A DNA stretch of 64,000 nucleotides, from positions 98,611 through 162,610 of the forward strand of contig PNLP01000010.1 of NCBI GenBank assembly GCA_013823135.1, read 5' to 3'. Of this stretch, positions 9,307-17,737 are shown in pieces. The position numbers and the translations under genes were made by a program. The notes beneath the pieces were generated by a model that did no database searches, was not told the DNA's origin, and saw only the letters and a list, made by a program, of their open reading frames with translations. Origin of the DNA: Planctomycetaceae bacterium. Lineage in GTDB: Bacteria; Planctomycetota; Planctomycetia; Gemmatales; Gemmataceae. Position 1 is the first letter of the stretch. Every line of letters starts with the position of its first letter.

Positions 9307-9386
9307 TTGGCGAGCCGCCCCGGTCACGGGGCGGGTTCCGAGCGTATTCGCAATGCACCCACCCCGTAACCGGGGTGGCTCGCCAA
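9307..9386. repeat. Imperfect palindrome, TTGGCGAGC family
   Basis: Arms 9307-9336 and 9357-9386 begin TTGGCGAGCCGCCCCGGT and, on the other strand, TTGGCGAGCCACCCCGGT. The few differences leave most of the stem pairable. It sits between the divergent promoters of the coiled-coil gene and the GT87 gene. Confidence 0.7.
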
Positions 9387-9446
9387 TAAAATCAGGGGCA
9401 CCCACTCGGTGTCATTCCCGGAACTGGCGATGTACTATGTTCCCGT

Positions 9447-10628
9447 ATGAACCTCCGCACCGCGGTCATGTCCGGCGTGCTCGCCATCGTGGTTGTTGCC
9501 ACCGGTGAGCAAGTACGCCAACTGCACGACGACACGAACCTGCTTCGACCCGTGGACTACATGGAATACTGGTCCGCCGGGCGTGCCACGCTCGCAGGCC
9601 AGAACCCCTACGACGGCGAAGTCCTGTACTCCCATCAAAGGCAGATGGGAAATGACTCCGGCGCGGCGCTGATGATGTGGAACCCGCCGTGGACGCTCCC
9701 GCTGACGATGGCAATCGGCACGATTCCCTGGCGGCTCGGGCAACTGGTCTGGTTCGCGTTGAACATGGCCGCGGTGCTGGCTTCGACTGCGTTACTGTGG
9801 CGACAGTATGCGGGTAGCTGGCGGGCGGTCGGCGTGGCGGTTGTGGTCGCGTGCGTGTTCGCGCCGACGACGTTCCTGCTGCTGCTGGGGCAAATCTCGG
9901 GGCTCATGCTGTTCGGGCTGGTCGGCTTCCTGTGGGCCGCAAAAATGGATCGCTTCGCGCTCGCCGGGTGCCTCGCGGCGCTGACGGCGATCAAGCCGCA
10001 CCTGCTGGTGCCGTTCGCGTTGGTGCTGGTTCTGCTTTCGCTCCGGGGGAACGCCGCGTGGAAGTCCGTGCTGGCGGGCGGCTGCGTGCTGGTGGTCTTC
10101 GGGTTCGTTCCGCTCGCGTGGAACCCGGACGTGTGGTCGCAGTATCGCGAGGCGACCGGAGCCGGGCAGGCGCGATCGCATTCAACCTTGCACGACTGGG
10201 AACACCCGACTCTCGGCTACGAAATCCGGCGGGTGACGCCGAACCAGCCGTTCGCGGCCATGTTCATCCCGCTCGCGGTTGCGATTCCGGTGGTGGCGGT
10301 TTACTGGTGGATTCGACGGCGTGACTGGGACTGGCCGACCGAGTTGCCGCGACTGGTGCTGGTGTCGCTTCTGGCAGCACCCTACGGAGCGTGGGCGTTC
10401 GATCTGGTGCTGCTGCTGATTCCTGTGATCCAGGCCGCCTCGTGGCTGATGGCCGACGGCCGGCGGTGGGTGTGGGTTGTTGCTGGCAGTGTGTATGTGG
10501 TGCTGAACGTGCTGGCACTCACGACAATCAGCCAGGCATTTTCGACCGCGAACCCGTGGATTGTGCCGCTGACAGCCGGCGGCTACCTCCTGGCCGGCTG
10601 GCTCACTAGAGCCAACCATGAGCGGTGA
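9447..10628 (+). CDS. GT87-like (DUF2029) membrane glycosyltransferase
   Basis: 393 aa polytopic membrane protein with about ten hydrophobic segments. The periplasmic loop after the first helix reads DYMEYWSAGRATLAGQNPYD, the aspartate-containing signature of GT-C enzymes of family GT87 (polyprenyl-phosphate-mannose-dependent mannosyltransferases, DUF2029). A second typical element is AALTAIKPHLLVPFAL near residue 180. The donor is expected to be a polyprenyl-phosphate sugar and the active site extracytoplasmic. It converges with the isomerase gene with only five bases between the stops. Acceptor unknown. Confidence 0.8.
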   Translation: MNLRTAVMSGVLAIVVVATGEQVRQLHDDTNLLRPVDYMEYWSAGRATLAGQNPYDGEVLYSHQRQMGNDSGAALMMWNPPWTLPLTMAIGTIPWRLGQLVWFALNMAAVLASTALLWRQYAGSWRAVGVAVVVACVFAPTTFLLLLGQISGLMLFGLVGFLWAAKMDRFALAGCLAALTAIKPHLLVPFALVLVLLSLRGNAAWKSVLAGGCVLVVFGFVPLAWNPDVWSQYREATGAGQARSHSTLHDWEHPTLGYEIRRVTPNQPFAAMFIPLAVAIPVVAVYWWIRRRDWDWPTELPRLVLVSLLAAPYGAWAFDLVLLLIPVIQAASWLMADGRRWVWVVAGSVYVVLNVLALTTISQAFSTANPWIVPLTAGGYLLAGWLTRANHER

Positions 10629-10633
10629 ATGCC

Positions 10634-11551
10634 TTACTTCCCTGGCGGCGGCGGGGGCAACTGTAATCCCGCGATGACGACTTCGAGGAACTCGCGAGCG
10701 CGTTTCGCCAGCACGTCCACGGCTTCCGGCTTGTCGGGGCGTGGCAACAGCGGGGCGAAGATGTTCTCGCACGCCAGCGGCAACGTTCGGCCCGTGAACG
10801 CGACCGGGTGCAGCAGTTTGTAGTGGTCGATCTCGCCGAGGCCCGGCCCGCAGTCCTCGCTGCGGGGCCAGTTGCGGTGGTCCTTGATGCAGAAGCTGTG
10901 GACCTCGCTGGCGCAAATCTTGATGTCGGGCAGCGGGTCTTTGTTCAGGTAATCGAGCACATTGCCGGCGTCGTAGTTCACCTTCACATTCGGGTGATCG
11001 ACTTCCTTCGTGATATCCGCACACGCCTCGCCGGTTCCGGTTTCGCCGCCGTGCTGCTTCACGACGAGCATCACGTTGTTGTCCTTCGCGATCGGCCCGA
11101 GTGCCTTGAGACGTTCGACCCAGAGTTTGCGGTTGCCGCCCTTGGTGTGCCCGAACGTGAGCACCTGTGGCACTCCCGCGGCCCCGGCTTGCTTCAGCCG
11201 TTGTGTCAGCACTTCGAGCCCGTCCTTGGCCTCGGGATAGATGCCGCTGAACATCATCACCGTTTCCAGCCCCAGATCCTTGCAGCGTGTCGCGAGTTCC
11301 TTCGCCTTCTCGGGCGTGGCATCTCGCGCCAGAACGGGGACGTCCTTGCCGTCTTCTTCCTTGTGGGACGTTCCCCACGCGACGTACTTGAACCCGGATG
11401 CGTGGATACCCTTGAGCGCTCGCACGAGCGGGAACCGCGAGTACGGGAGCGTCATGCACGCGATGAGGAATTTGGTCGGCTCGGGGGCGGCCTTCGGCTG
11501 AGCGCCCACGGCGAACGCGGCACCCGTTGCGAGAAATGCACGACGATCCAT
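10634..11551 (-). CDS. Secreted sugar phosphate isomerase/epimerase-like TIM-barrel protein
   Basis: 305 aa. The N-terminus MDRRAFLATGAAFAVGA is a Tat signal. The rest is an AP-endonuclease-2/xylose-isomerase-like TIM barrel of the COG1082 type: KGIHASGFKYVAWG, LGLETVMMFSG, LMLVVKQHGGE-type strand (VMLVVKQHGGETG), VNYDAGNVLDY and GEIDHYKLLHP. Metal ligands expected in this family are plausible in the ExxxH and D-N positions, but I could not assign all of them. Planctomycetes have many exported members, usually near DUF1080 genes as here. The exact substrate is unknown. The next gene on this strand, upstream, is the DUF1080 gene. Confidence 0.85.
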   Translation of the reverse strand: MDRRAFLATGAAFAVGAQPKAAPEPTKFLIACMTLPYSRFPLVRALKGIHASGFKYVAWGTSHKEEDGKDVPVLARDATPEKAKELATRCKDLGLETVMMFSGIYPEAKDGLEVLTQRLKQAGAAGVPQVLTFGHTKGGNRKLWVERLKALGPIAKDNNVMLVVKQHGGETGTGEACADITKEVDHPNVKVNYDAGNVLDYLNKDPLPDIKICASEVHSFCIKDHRNWPRSEDCGPGLGEIDHYKLLHPVAFTGRTLPLACENIFAPLLPRPDKPEAVDVLAKRAREFLEVVIAGLQLPPPPPGK

Positions 11552-11569
11552 GATCCGTCCTCGGTGGAA

Positions 11570-11592
11570 CGGCCGCCCCGGTGGGGCGGCCG
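11570..11592 (-). terminator. GC-rich hairpin between DUF1080 and isomerase genes
   Basis: CGGCCGCCCC (11570-11579) pairs with GGGGCGGCCG (11583-11592) with a 3-base loop, 15 bases past the stop of the DUF1080 gene on the minus strand. No T-run follows, so it may be partial attenuation between two co-oriented genes. Confidence 0.5.
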
Positions 11593-11606
11593 CTAAACGA
11601 ACGACA

Positions 11607-12251
11607 TCACTTCTTGCTCAGGTCGGTGAACTTGATGTCGGTCACTTCGACCTTCATCTTCGGGTAGCCGGCGTGAACCTGGAGGGCGATGATCCCTTCG
11701 CTCGGGGCTGGCTTCGCGTCTTTGCCGGGGAGCTTGGGGAAGTCGGCGTCCACCATCGTCTCACCGTTGATCGTGATGGTGATCTTGGTTCCCTTCGCAA
11801 CGATCTTGTAGTCGTTGAACTCGGATTCCTTCACGGCTTTCTTGATCGTCTCGGGGCTGGAAGCCTTCATCATGCCGCCGACGCCCTCGCCGTACAGGCT
11901 TCCCCAGTAACCCTTGCCGATGTCCACCTGCGGCCCCTGGACGACGAACTTCTTGTCGTCCTTGAGCGCACTGCGAATCTGGAATCCGCTGTTGCCGACG
12001 CCGCCGTGGAGCTTCACTTTGAACGACAACTCGAAGTCGCCGTAGTTCTTCTTCGTGCAGAAGAACGTGTTGTACTTCGGGTCTTCCATGGTCTCGCCGA
12101 CGATGGTCTTGGCCTTGGCGTCGATTTTGAACAGGTCGGCCCGACCTTGCCAGTTCTCGGGGTTGAGGAAGTCATCGGTATCGTCGGCACGGGCACTCAT
12201 GCCCATGGCCGCGAACATCGCAGCAACAAGCAACAGACGGGTTCGCAACAT
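11607..12251 (-). CDS. DUF1080 (3-keto-disaccharide hydrolase-like) secreted protein
   Basis: 214 aa with a Sec signal peptide (LLLVAAMFAAMGMSARA, cleavage near res 22). The single domain is a concanavalin-like beta-sandwich of the DUF1080/3-keto-disaccharide hydrolase family: NYGDFELSFKVKLHGGVGNS, GFQIRS, VQGPQVDIG, WGSLYGEG and a C-terminal IALQVHAG. Characterised relatives cleave 3-keto-glucosides; carbohydrate binding is the safer prediction. Start ATG 12251 has GGAG 9 bases upstream; the frame stays open further 5' through a repeat but without coding character. Likely works with the neighbouring exported TIM-barrel enzyme. Confidence 0.88.
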   Translation of the reverse strand: MLRTRLLLVAAMFAAMGMSARADDTDDFLNPENWQGRADLFKIDAKAKTIVGETMEDPKYNTFFCTKKNYGDFELSFKVKLHGGVGNSGFQIRSALKDDKKFVVQGPQVDIGKGYWGSLYGEGVGGMMKASSPETIKKAVKESEFNDYKIVAKGTKITITINGETMVDADFPKLPGKDAKPAPSEGIIALQVHAGYPKMKVEVTDIKFTDLSKK

Positions 12252-12267
12252 GAGAGGACTCCAGGGG

Positions 12268-12364
12268 GTGTTCGGTGTTTCGTGTTTTGTGTTTAGTTTT
12301 TGGTGAAAGCCCAAACGAGCAGGACTCCGAAATGCGAAACACAAAACACTACACACGAAATACC
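12268..12364. repeat. GTGTTTCGTGTTTTGTG inverted repeat
   Basis: The left arm around 12268-12294 (GTTTCGTGTTTTGTGTTT) is repeated in inverse orientation at ~12335-12364 (AAACACAAAACACTACACAC). It belongs with the element at 46641-46730, which uses the same GTGTTTCGT words. It lies in the leader of the DUF1080 gene and so may be transcribed with it. Confidence 0.6.
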
Positions 12365-12559
12365 AAGCTGTAAGGGTGGGTTTCCCGGCCGGTAATCCGA
12401 ACCGGGACGCTAACATCGTTACGCCGATGCTGTCCGAAAGCAACAGTCCAGCGACGAGAGACGCTGATCCCCCGATTCTCTTATAACGATTCACACCGGG
12501 GGTCGATCCCCCGCTCGCCAAAACTCGCCCATCACGCTCGCCAAGCAGGAGCCTGCCCC

Positions 12560-14044
12560 GTGTCGTCCGCCCCCACCGTTCCCGGCCTTTCGCCACTCAC
12601 TCGGTGGCTCGTGCTTCTGGTCGCCGCCATCGGCTTTCTCTTCGACACCTACGAACTGCTCATGTTCCCGGTGATCGGGGCACAGGCACTGGCCGAACTC
12701 CTCAAGGTGCCACCGACCGACAATCTGGTTCGGGAATGGATCGGCCGGATGCTCTGGATCGCGGCGCTCGCGGGCGGGATCTTCGGACTGCTTGGCGGAT
12801 TCCTCATCGACGTACTCGGCCGCAAAAAGGTGATGATCGGCAGCATCCTCGTGTATTCGCTGTCGCCGGTCGCTGCCGCGTACAGCACCGAACTCTGGCA
12901 CCTTGTGCTGTTCCGCTGCACCACCTTCATCGGCGTGTGTGTCGAGTTGATCGCCGCGGTGACGTGGCTGGCTGAACTGTTCCCGGACAAGAAGCAGCGC
13001 GAAGTCGCCATTGGCTGGACGCTGGCGTGCGCGTCCCTCGGCGGCATCTTCGTGACGATGGTCTTCCAGGCCATCGTCGGCTACATGGCGCAACACCCGG
13101 ACAGCGGACCGTGGCTGCCACTACCGTCGCACGCCGCCTGGCGCTACATGCTGCTCACCGGCCTCGTTCCTGGGGCGCTCATCCTGATATTGATGCCGTT
13201 CGTGCCCGAGAGCGGCGTGTGGAAGGCCAAGAAACTCGCCGGCACCCTGAAGCGGCCACGGTTCGGCGAACTGTTCTCGCCCCAACTTCGCCGCACCACG
13301 TTCGTGACCACGCTGCTTTCGGCGTGCGGTTACGCCGCGGCGTTCGGTGCGCTCCAGCTCACGCCTTCGCAAATGGTCCCCGGGTTGCCGGTCATCGAAC
13401 AGGTGAAGAAGGAAGCTCCCGAGAAGGTGAAAGCTGCGACGGAAAAGGTGAAGAGCACCAAGGAAGGGACTGACGAACGGAAGGCTGCCGACCGGGAACT
13501 CGCCAGCGCGAAGAACTCCGTCAAGAACGCCACGGACGCCAAGCGAGGCGACATCCAACTCTGGCAGGAACTCGGCGGTTTGACGGGCCGAATCCTGTTC
13601 GCGATTCTGCTGCTCTACGTCGCAAGTCGCACGCTGATCCGAATCTTCCTGCTGCCGGGTGTGATCCTGTTCCCGCTCGCGTATCTCGTGCTGTATCAGG
13701 GCGACTACACCGTGTTCGCCATCGCGATCTTCTTCTGCGGCCTGATGACCGTGGCACAGTTCAGCTATGTGAGCGAATACTTGCCGAAGGTGTTCCCGGT
13801 TCACCTGCGAGGCACGGGAAGCGGCTTCGCCACGAACGTGGGCGGTCGTATGCTCGGGACAATGGCGGCGATCCTGAACACGGAAATCCTGGCACCGATG
13901 TTCTTCCCAGGGGAAGGCCCTGAGAAGAACCCGATTCGGGTGGCCCAGGCGGCCGCGATCATCGGCGCTACCGTTTACGCGGTCGCGCTGGCGCTCTCCT
14001 TCTTGCTGCCCCCGGCACTGGAAGAAGAAACGCCGTCGAAGTAA
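12560..14044 (+). CDS. MFS transporter with charged central loop
   Basis: 494 aa major facilitator. Helices 1-6 lie at ~res 12-220 with the motif-A segment GGFLIDVLGRKKVM between helices 2 and 3; helices 7-12 occupy ~res 345-490. The cytoplasmic loop between the halves is unusually long and charged (res ~280-335, EKVKAATEKVKSTKEG and similar), predicting a helical hairpin or coiled coil. The motif pattern is closest to sugar/metabolite-H+ symporters of the MFS, but the substrate cannot be deduced. GTG start with CAGGAG 8-9 bases upstream. The gene ends just before a 46-base palindrome. Confidence 0.85.
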   Translation: MSSAPTVPGLSPLTRWLVLLVAAIGFLFDTYELLMFPVIGAQALAELLKVPPTDNLVREWIGRMLWIAALAGGIFGLLGGFLIDVLGRKKVMIGSILVYSLSPVAAAYSTELWHLVLFRCTTFIGVCVELIAAVTWLAELFPDKKQREVAIGWTLACASLGGIFVTMVFQAIVGYMAQHPDSGPWLPLPSHAAWRYMLLTGLVPGALILILMPFVPESGVWKAKKLAGTLKRPRFGELFSPQLRRTTFVTTLLSACGYAAAFGALQLTPSQMVPGLPVIEQVKKEAPEKVKAATEKVKSTKEGTDERKAADRELASAKNSVKNATDAKRGDIQLWQELGGLTGRILFAILLLYVASRTLIRIFLLPGVILFPLAYLVLYQGDYTVFAIAIFFCGLMTVAQFSYVSEYLPKVFPVHLRGTGSGFATNVGGRMLGTMAAILNTEILAPMFFPGEGPEKNPIRVAQAAAIIGATVYAVALALSFLLPPALEEETPSK

Positions 14045-14050
14045 TCCCGA

Positions 14051-14096
14051 CGCCGCTTGCGGCCTCGCAGGCATGCCTGCGAGGCCGCAAGCGGCG
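14051..14096. repeat. Perfect 46-base palindrome
   Basis: A continuous perfect palindrome centred on GCATGC at 14071-14076, with half-site CGCCGCTTGCGGCCTCGCAG. It begins six bases after the MFS stop. It is a likely terminator or repeat; with no loop it can also cruciform or be an attachment-like site. No T-run. Confidence 0.7.
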
Positions 14097-14149
14097 GAAT
14101 CAGTGTCCAATTCCTGGCGCTCCGGCTCTGATCTTTCGGAGTCCCGACG

Positions 14150-14680
14150 ATGAGCGACAACGCCAACCGCGTCGATGAGTTCGTTCGCCTGCTCGCCCAG
14201 AACCAGCGGCGGTTGTTCGTCTACGTTCACACGCTCGTCAACAACCACGCCGACGCCGAGGAAGTGTTGCAGAACACGAACCTCGTACTGTGGCGAGAAT
14301 TCGGCACCTTCGAGCTGGGCACGAACTTCGCCGCGTGGGCCTGCCGGGTTGCGTTGAACCAGGTTCTGGCCTGGCGGAAAAAGCGACAACGCGACCGGCT
14401 CCAGTTCTCCGACGACTTCCTAACCGCGATCGCGAACGAAACCCAGGAAGCCGGCGACGCTCTCGAAGAGCAAACCCAGGCGCTCGCCACATGCCTTTCC
14501 AAGTTGCCCGCGGACCAGCGGGAGTTGATCCGGCTGCGTTATTCCGAAGAAGGTTCCATCGAGGCGGTGGCCGGGCGAGTCAAGCGAACGGTTGAAGCCA
14601 CCTACCGCGCCCTTTCTCGCGTCCGCCACACGCTTCACGAGTGCGTCACTCGCACACTGGCACGGGAGAACCGAGCATGA
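14150..14680 (+). CDS. ECF-type RNA polymerase sigma factor
   Basis: 176 aa. Region 2 spans ~res 12-80 (RRLFVYVHTLVNNHADAEEV, NTNLVLWREFGTFE, FAAWACRVALNQV), and region 4 spans ~res 118-170 (LPADQRELIRLRYSEEGS, AGRVKRTVEATYRALSRVR). It belongs to the planctomycete/verrucomicrobial ECF group whose genes are paired with FecR-like proteins. The stop overlaps the ATG of the next gene (ATGA), so sigma and FecR-like protein are translationally coupled; the partner probably controls its activity. Confidence 0.92.
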   Translation: MSDNANRVDEFVRLLAQNQRRLFVYVHTLVNNHADAEEVLQNTNLVLWREFGTFELGTNFAAWACRVALNQVLAWRKKRQRDRLQFSDDFLTAIANETQEAGDALEEQTQALATCLSKLPADQRELIRLRYSEEGSIEAVAGRVKRTVEATYRALSRVRHTLHECVTRTLARENRA

Positions 14681-16110
14681 CCGAAGAACTTCGCACGCTG
14701 TGTTCCGCGACCGTCGAAGGCACACTCACCCCCGAACAAACGCAACGGTTGGAAGTGCTCGTTCAGGCCGACCCCGCCGCGCGCCGGTTCGTCGTCGAGT
14801 ACCTGAACCTGCACGCTTCGTTGAAATGGGCCGCGGGCGATCCGCAGATGCTGGCGAACGGCCACGCGCCTTCCGATGCAGCACGTTCCCAGCCGAAGCC
14901 CGCCAGCCGGTCGAGCCGCTTCGTGAAATGGACGGGCTGGATCGTTGCTGCGAGCCTCCTCGTTGGGGTTGGCATTGCGGCGTACACCCGCGCCCAACCG
15001 CAAGAGTTCGCCCGCCTCGTGGACGCGAACGGCTGCAAGTGGGAGAGCGGCACGCTGCCGACAGAGTCTGGGGCTCGCCTCGGGACCGGGCGATTGCGGC
15101 TCGCCGAGGGCGTGGCCCGTTTCGTGTTCGACAACGGGGCGGAACTGCGGCTCGAAGGACCGGCCGATCTCGAATTACAAAACGGGAATCGCTGCACGCT
15201 CCACTCGGGGCGGTTGGTCGCACGCTGTCCCGAAACGGCTCGCGGGTTCTTCGTCGATACGCCGAGCGCGTCCCTCAAGGATCTGGGGACCGAGTTCGGC
15301 GTCAGCGTGACCGACGGCAAGACGTCCGACGTGCAGGTCTTCGAAGGGCGAGTGGATGTCACGCACGGGAAGACGGGCCAGGTCGAGCAACTCCTCACGG
15401 GTCGCGGGATGCGATTCACGCCGGAGTCCGCCACGCCACTCGACCCGAAGGCGGAAGGGCCGCGAACTATGGATGAAGCCGTGTCGCTTCCCGTAGGTCA
15501 GCGACTCATCACGATCAGTACCGCGAGTGGGAAGGGGAAGGACGGCTACGTCGCGGGGAAGCCGAACCTGCTGCACAGCTCGGACGTGCTGCTGCTGGTG
15601 AAGTGCTCGACCGCCAACAACCCGGACTACCACCGCAAGGCGTACGTCGGCCTCGACCTCGCGCCGCTCGTCGGAACACGCGTGCAGTCCGCAACCCTCA
15701 CGTTCGCTCAGACGCCAACCGGAATGGGGTTCGCTTCAGAAGTGCCCGATAGCACGTTCTCGGTGTATGGCGTGACCGATGAAAAGCTCAATGACTGGCC
15801 AGAAGATAACCTGCTGTGGGAATCGGCACCGGGGAACGCTGCGGGCGGTGCGGCCGTGAACCCGGCAAAGACTCGCAAAGTTGGGCAGTTCCAGGTTCGA
15901 CAGGGTGTGAAAGCGGGCGTGTCGTCGGTGAGCACGCCAGAACTTGCCGAGTTCTTGAACTCGCGAAAGCAACCGTTCGCAACGTTCATTCTTGCTCGCG
16001 ACACCGTGGGCAGTGGCCGCAACGATTACGTTCACGGGTTCGCGGGACGGGACCACCCCACGTTGCCACCCCCCACGCTGAAACTGGTCGTTGCAGGTCG
16101 TGGGAATTGA
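14677..16110 (+). CDS. FecR-domain membrane protein with C-terminal DNRLRE/CBM96-like domain
   Basis: 477 aa. Residues 1-60 form a short cytoplasmic helical anti-sigma-like part (EELRTLCSATVEGTLTPEQ). One membrane helix follows at ~res 85-105. A FecR domain spans ~res 110-260 (FVFDNGAELRLEGPADLELQ, GFFVDTPSASLKDLGTEFGV, VQVFEGRVDV). A C-terminal jelly-roll resembling the DNRLRE/CBM96 type spans ~res 280-475 (YVGLDLAPLVGTRVQSATLT). The start is fixed by the 4-base ATGA overlap with the sigma gene. Expected role: transmembrane regulator of the adjacent sigma factor with an extracytoplasmic carbohydrate- or surface-binding sensor. Confidence 0.85.
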   Translation: MTEELRTLCSATVEGTLTPEQTQRLEVLVQADPAARRFVVEYLNLHASLKWAAGDPQMLANGHAPSDAARSQPKPASRSSRFVKWTGWIVAASLLVGVGIAAYTRAQPQEFARLVDANGCKWESGTLPTESGARLGTGRLRLAEGVARFVFDNGAELRLEGPADLELQNGNRCTLHSGRLVARCPETARGFFVDTPSASLKDLGTEFGVSVTDGKTSDVQVFEGRVDVTHGKTGQVEQLLTGRGMRFTPESATPLDPKAEGPRTMDEAVSLPVGQRLITISTASGKGKDGYVAGKPNLLHSSDVLLLVKCSTANNPDYHRKAYVGLDLAPLVGTRVQSATLTFAQTPTGMGFASEVPDSTFSVYGVTDEKLNDWPEDNLLWESAPGNAAGGAAVNPAKTRKVGQFQVRQGVKAGVSSVSTPELAEFLNSRKQPFATFILARDTVGSGRNDYVHGFAGRDHPTLPPPTLKLVVAGRGN

Positions 16111-16317
16111 TGAGTGTTCATGTCTCGCATGATTCTGACGTGGACTCGGAGATGAATCGCGTTTCGGGCACACAGCTCAGTTGCATAACTGTCTGCGGGC
16201 GAATCAGTTCATGCGGTTCAAGCCTGGCAACAAATTGCTCTGATGAACTTTCTTCCGGACGAATGGAATGGTTCCGGACGTGGGTGTGCATCTCGCCCGG
16301 AATCAAGCGGCAGTGCC

Positions 16318-16373
16318 CAGTTGGTTTTTTGCTTGGGCAGGCAAAAGGTGCTTGCCCGAGCAAAACCCAACTG
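16318..16373. repeat. Intergenic hairpin between FecR-like and aminotransferase genes
   Basis: Arms 16318-16340 (CAGTTGGTTTTTTGCTTGGG…) and 16351-16373 pair imperfectly (the complement of the right arm reads CAGTTGGGTTTTGCTCGGGC). It lies 17 bases beyond the aminotransferase stop on the minus strand. The rest of 16111-16389 shows no gene. Confidence 0.55.
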
Positions 16374-16389
16374 CTTAACTCCGATATCG

Positions 16390-17544
16390 TCAAGCCGCCT
16401 TCCGCAGCGACTGCGACAGATAAGCTGTGCACACTTCCATCACGCGGCGCTGCTGGGCTTCCGTGATCTCCGGGAACATCGGCAACGCCATCACGGTCGC
16501 AGCCGCGGCCTCGCTGGTCGGGAAATCGCCCGTCCAGTACCCCAGATCCTTGAAGCATTCCTGCTCGTGCAGGCTCAGCGGGTAGTAAACCTCCACGCCG
16601 ACAGAATTGTCCTTCAGATACTTCACGAGCGAATCGCGGTGCGTGCCCGGAACCTGGACCACGTACTGATTGAACGTGTGCTTCCGGTCAGGCTTCACGA
16701 CCGGTCGCCGCATGAACCCGTGCAGGTTCGATTCCTCGATCAACCGATCATAACGCTTGGCGGCCTCGGCGCGGCCGTTCAGCCAGTTCGCGACGTGCGG
16801 CAGTTGCACCCGCAGCGCGGCGGCGTGAACCGCATCAAGCCGCATGTTGTAGCCGATGTACTTGTGGTAGTACTTCACTTCCGAGCCGTGGACCCGTAGT
16901 GCCCGGAGTTTCTTGTCGATGTCGGGGTTGTTGGTCGTCACCAATCCCGCGTCGCCGAACGCCCCGAGGTTCTTGGTCGGGTAAAAGCTCATCGCCGCGA
17001 CCGCACCGAGGGTGCCACACTTCCGGCCCTTGTAGTCGCTGCCGAACGACTGTGCGGCGTCCTCGATGACGAACAGTCGATTCGCTTCGGCGATCTCCCA
17101 GATCGCGTCCATGTCGCAGCACTGGCCGAACAGGTGAACCGGGATGACCGCCTTGGTTCGCGGCGTCACCTTCGCTTCGATCTGCTCCGGATCGATGTTG
17201 AACGTGAGCGGGTCGATATCGGCGAAAACCGGCGTGGCTCCGACGCGGCACACGGCTCCCGCAGTGGCAAAGAACGTGAACGGCGGGATGATCACCTCGT
17301 CGCCCGGCCCGATATCGAGAGCATGCAAGGCGAGAACCAGCGCATCCGAACCCGATCCGCAACCGACCGCGTGGTCGGCACCGCAGAACGCCGCCGCTTC
17401 TTTCTCGAACGCCGCAACCTCTGGCCCGAGAATGGCTTGGCCAGAAGCCACCACACGCAGGATCGCGGCGTCGATCTGGGGCTTGAGGAACTGGTAGCGA
17501 GCGTTGATGTCGCACAGTGGAACGGGCGCGGGGGTGTTGCTCAA
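16390..17544 (-). CDS. DegT/DnrJ/EryC1/StrS-family sugar aminotransferase
   Basis: 384 aa, fold-type I PLP enzyme that aminates a nucleotide-linked keto sugar. Motifs seen are CGSGSDALVLALHALDIGPG, EVIIPPFTFFATAGA, PVHLFGQCCDMDAI, VIEDAAQSFGSDYKG and the PLP-lysine segment SFYPTKNLGAFGDAGLV; the C-terminal half has RMDAVHAA-like RLDAVHAAALRVQL. The TTG start at 17544 is chosen because AAGGAGG stands 7 bases upstream and homologues begin near VPLCDINARY; a longer frame to 17616 has no such site. It is divergent from a GT2 gene, consistent with surface polysaccharide synthesis. Confidence 0.93.
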   Translation of the reverse strand: MSNTPAPVPLCDINARYQFLKPQIDAAILRVVASGQAILGPEVAAFEKEAAAFCGADHAVGCGSGSDALVLALHALDIGPGDEVIIPPFTFFATAGAVCRVGATPVFADIDPLTFNIDPEQIEAKVTPRTKAVIPVHLFGQCCDMDAIWEIAEANRLFVIEDAAQSFGSDYKGRKCGTLGAVAAMSFYPTKNLGAFGDAGLVTTNNPDIDKKLRALRVHGSEVKYYHKYIGYNMRLDAVHAAALRVQLPHVANWLNGRAEAAKRYDRLIEESNLHGFMRRPVVKPDRKHTFNQYVVQVPGTHRDSLVKYLKDNSVGVEVYYPLSLHEQECFKDLGYWTGDFPTSEAAAATVMALPMFPEITEAQQRRVMEVCTAYLSQSLRKAA

Positions 17545-17737
17545 GTGTCTGCCTCCTTGCGGAAACACAGGCCGCGGGTTCCGTCCCGGGACCGGGGGTT
17601 GACGAAAGTTCGCCATCCCTACGTTAGTGAGGTAAGCCTGTCAAGACGGACCTGGGATTGGCGGGTTGGGGTTGCATGGCCAACGGGGCAATGTGTTAGA
17701 GTTGCGTCGGCCCGCACAGCCAAGGAGGCGGTGAGTG

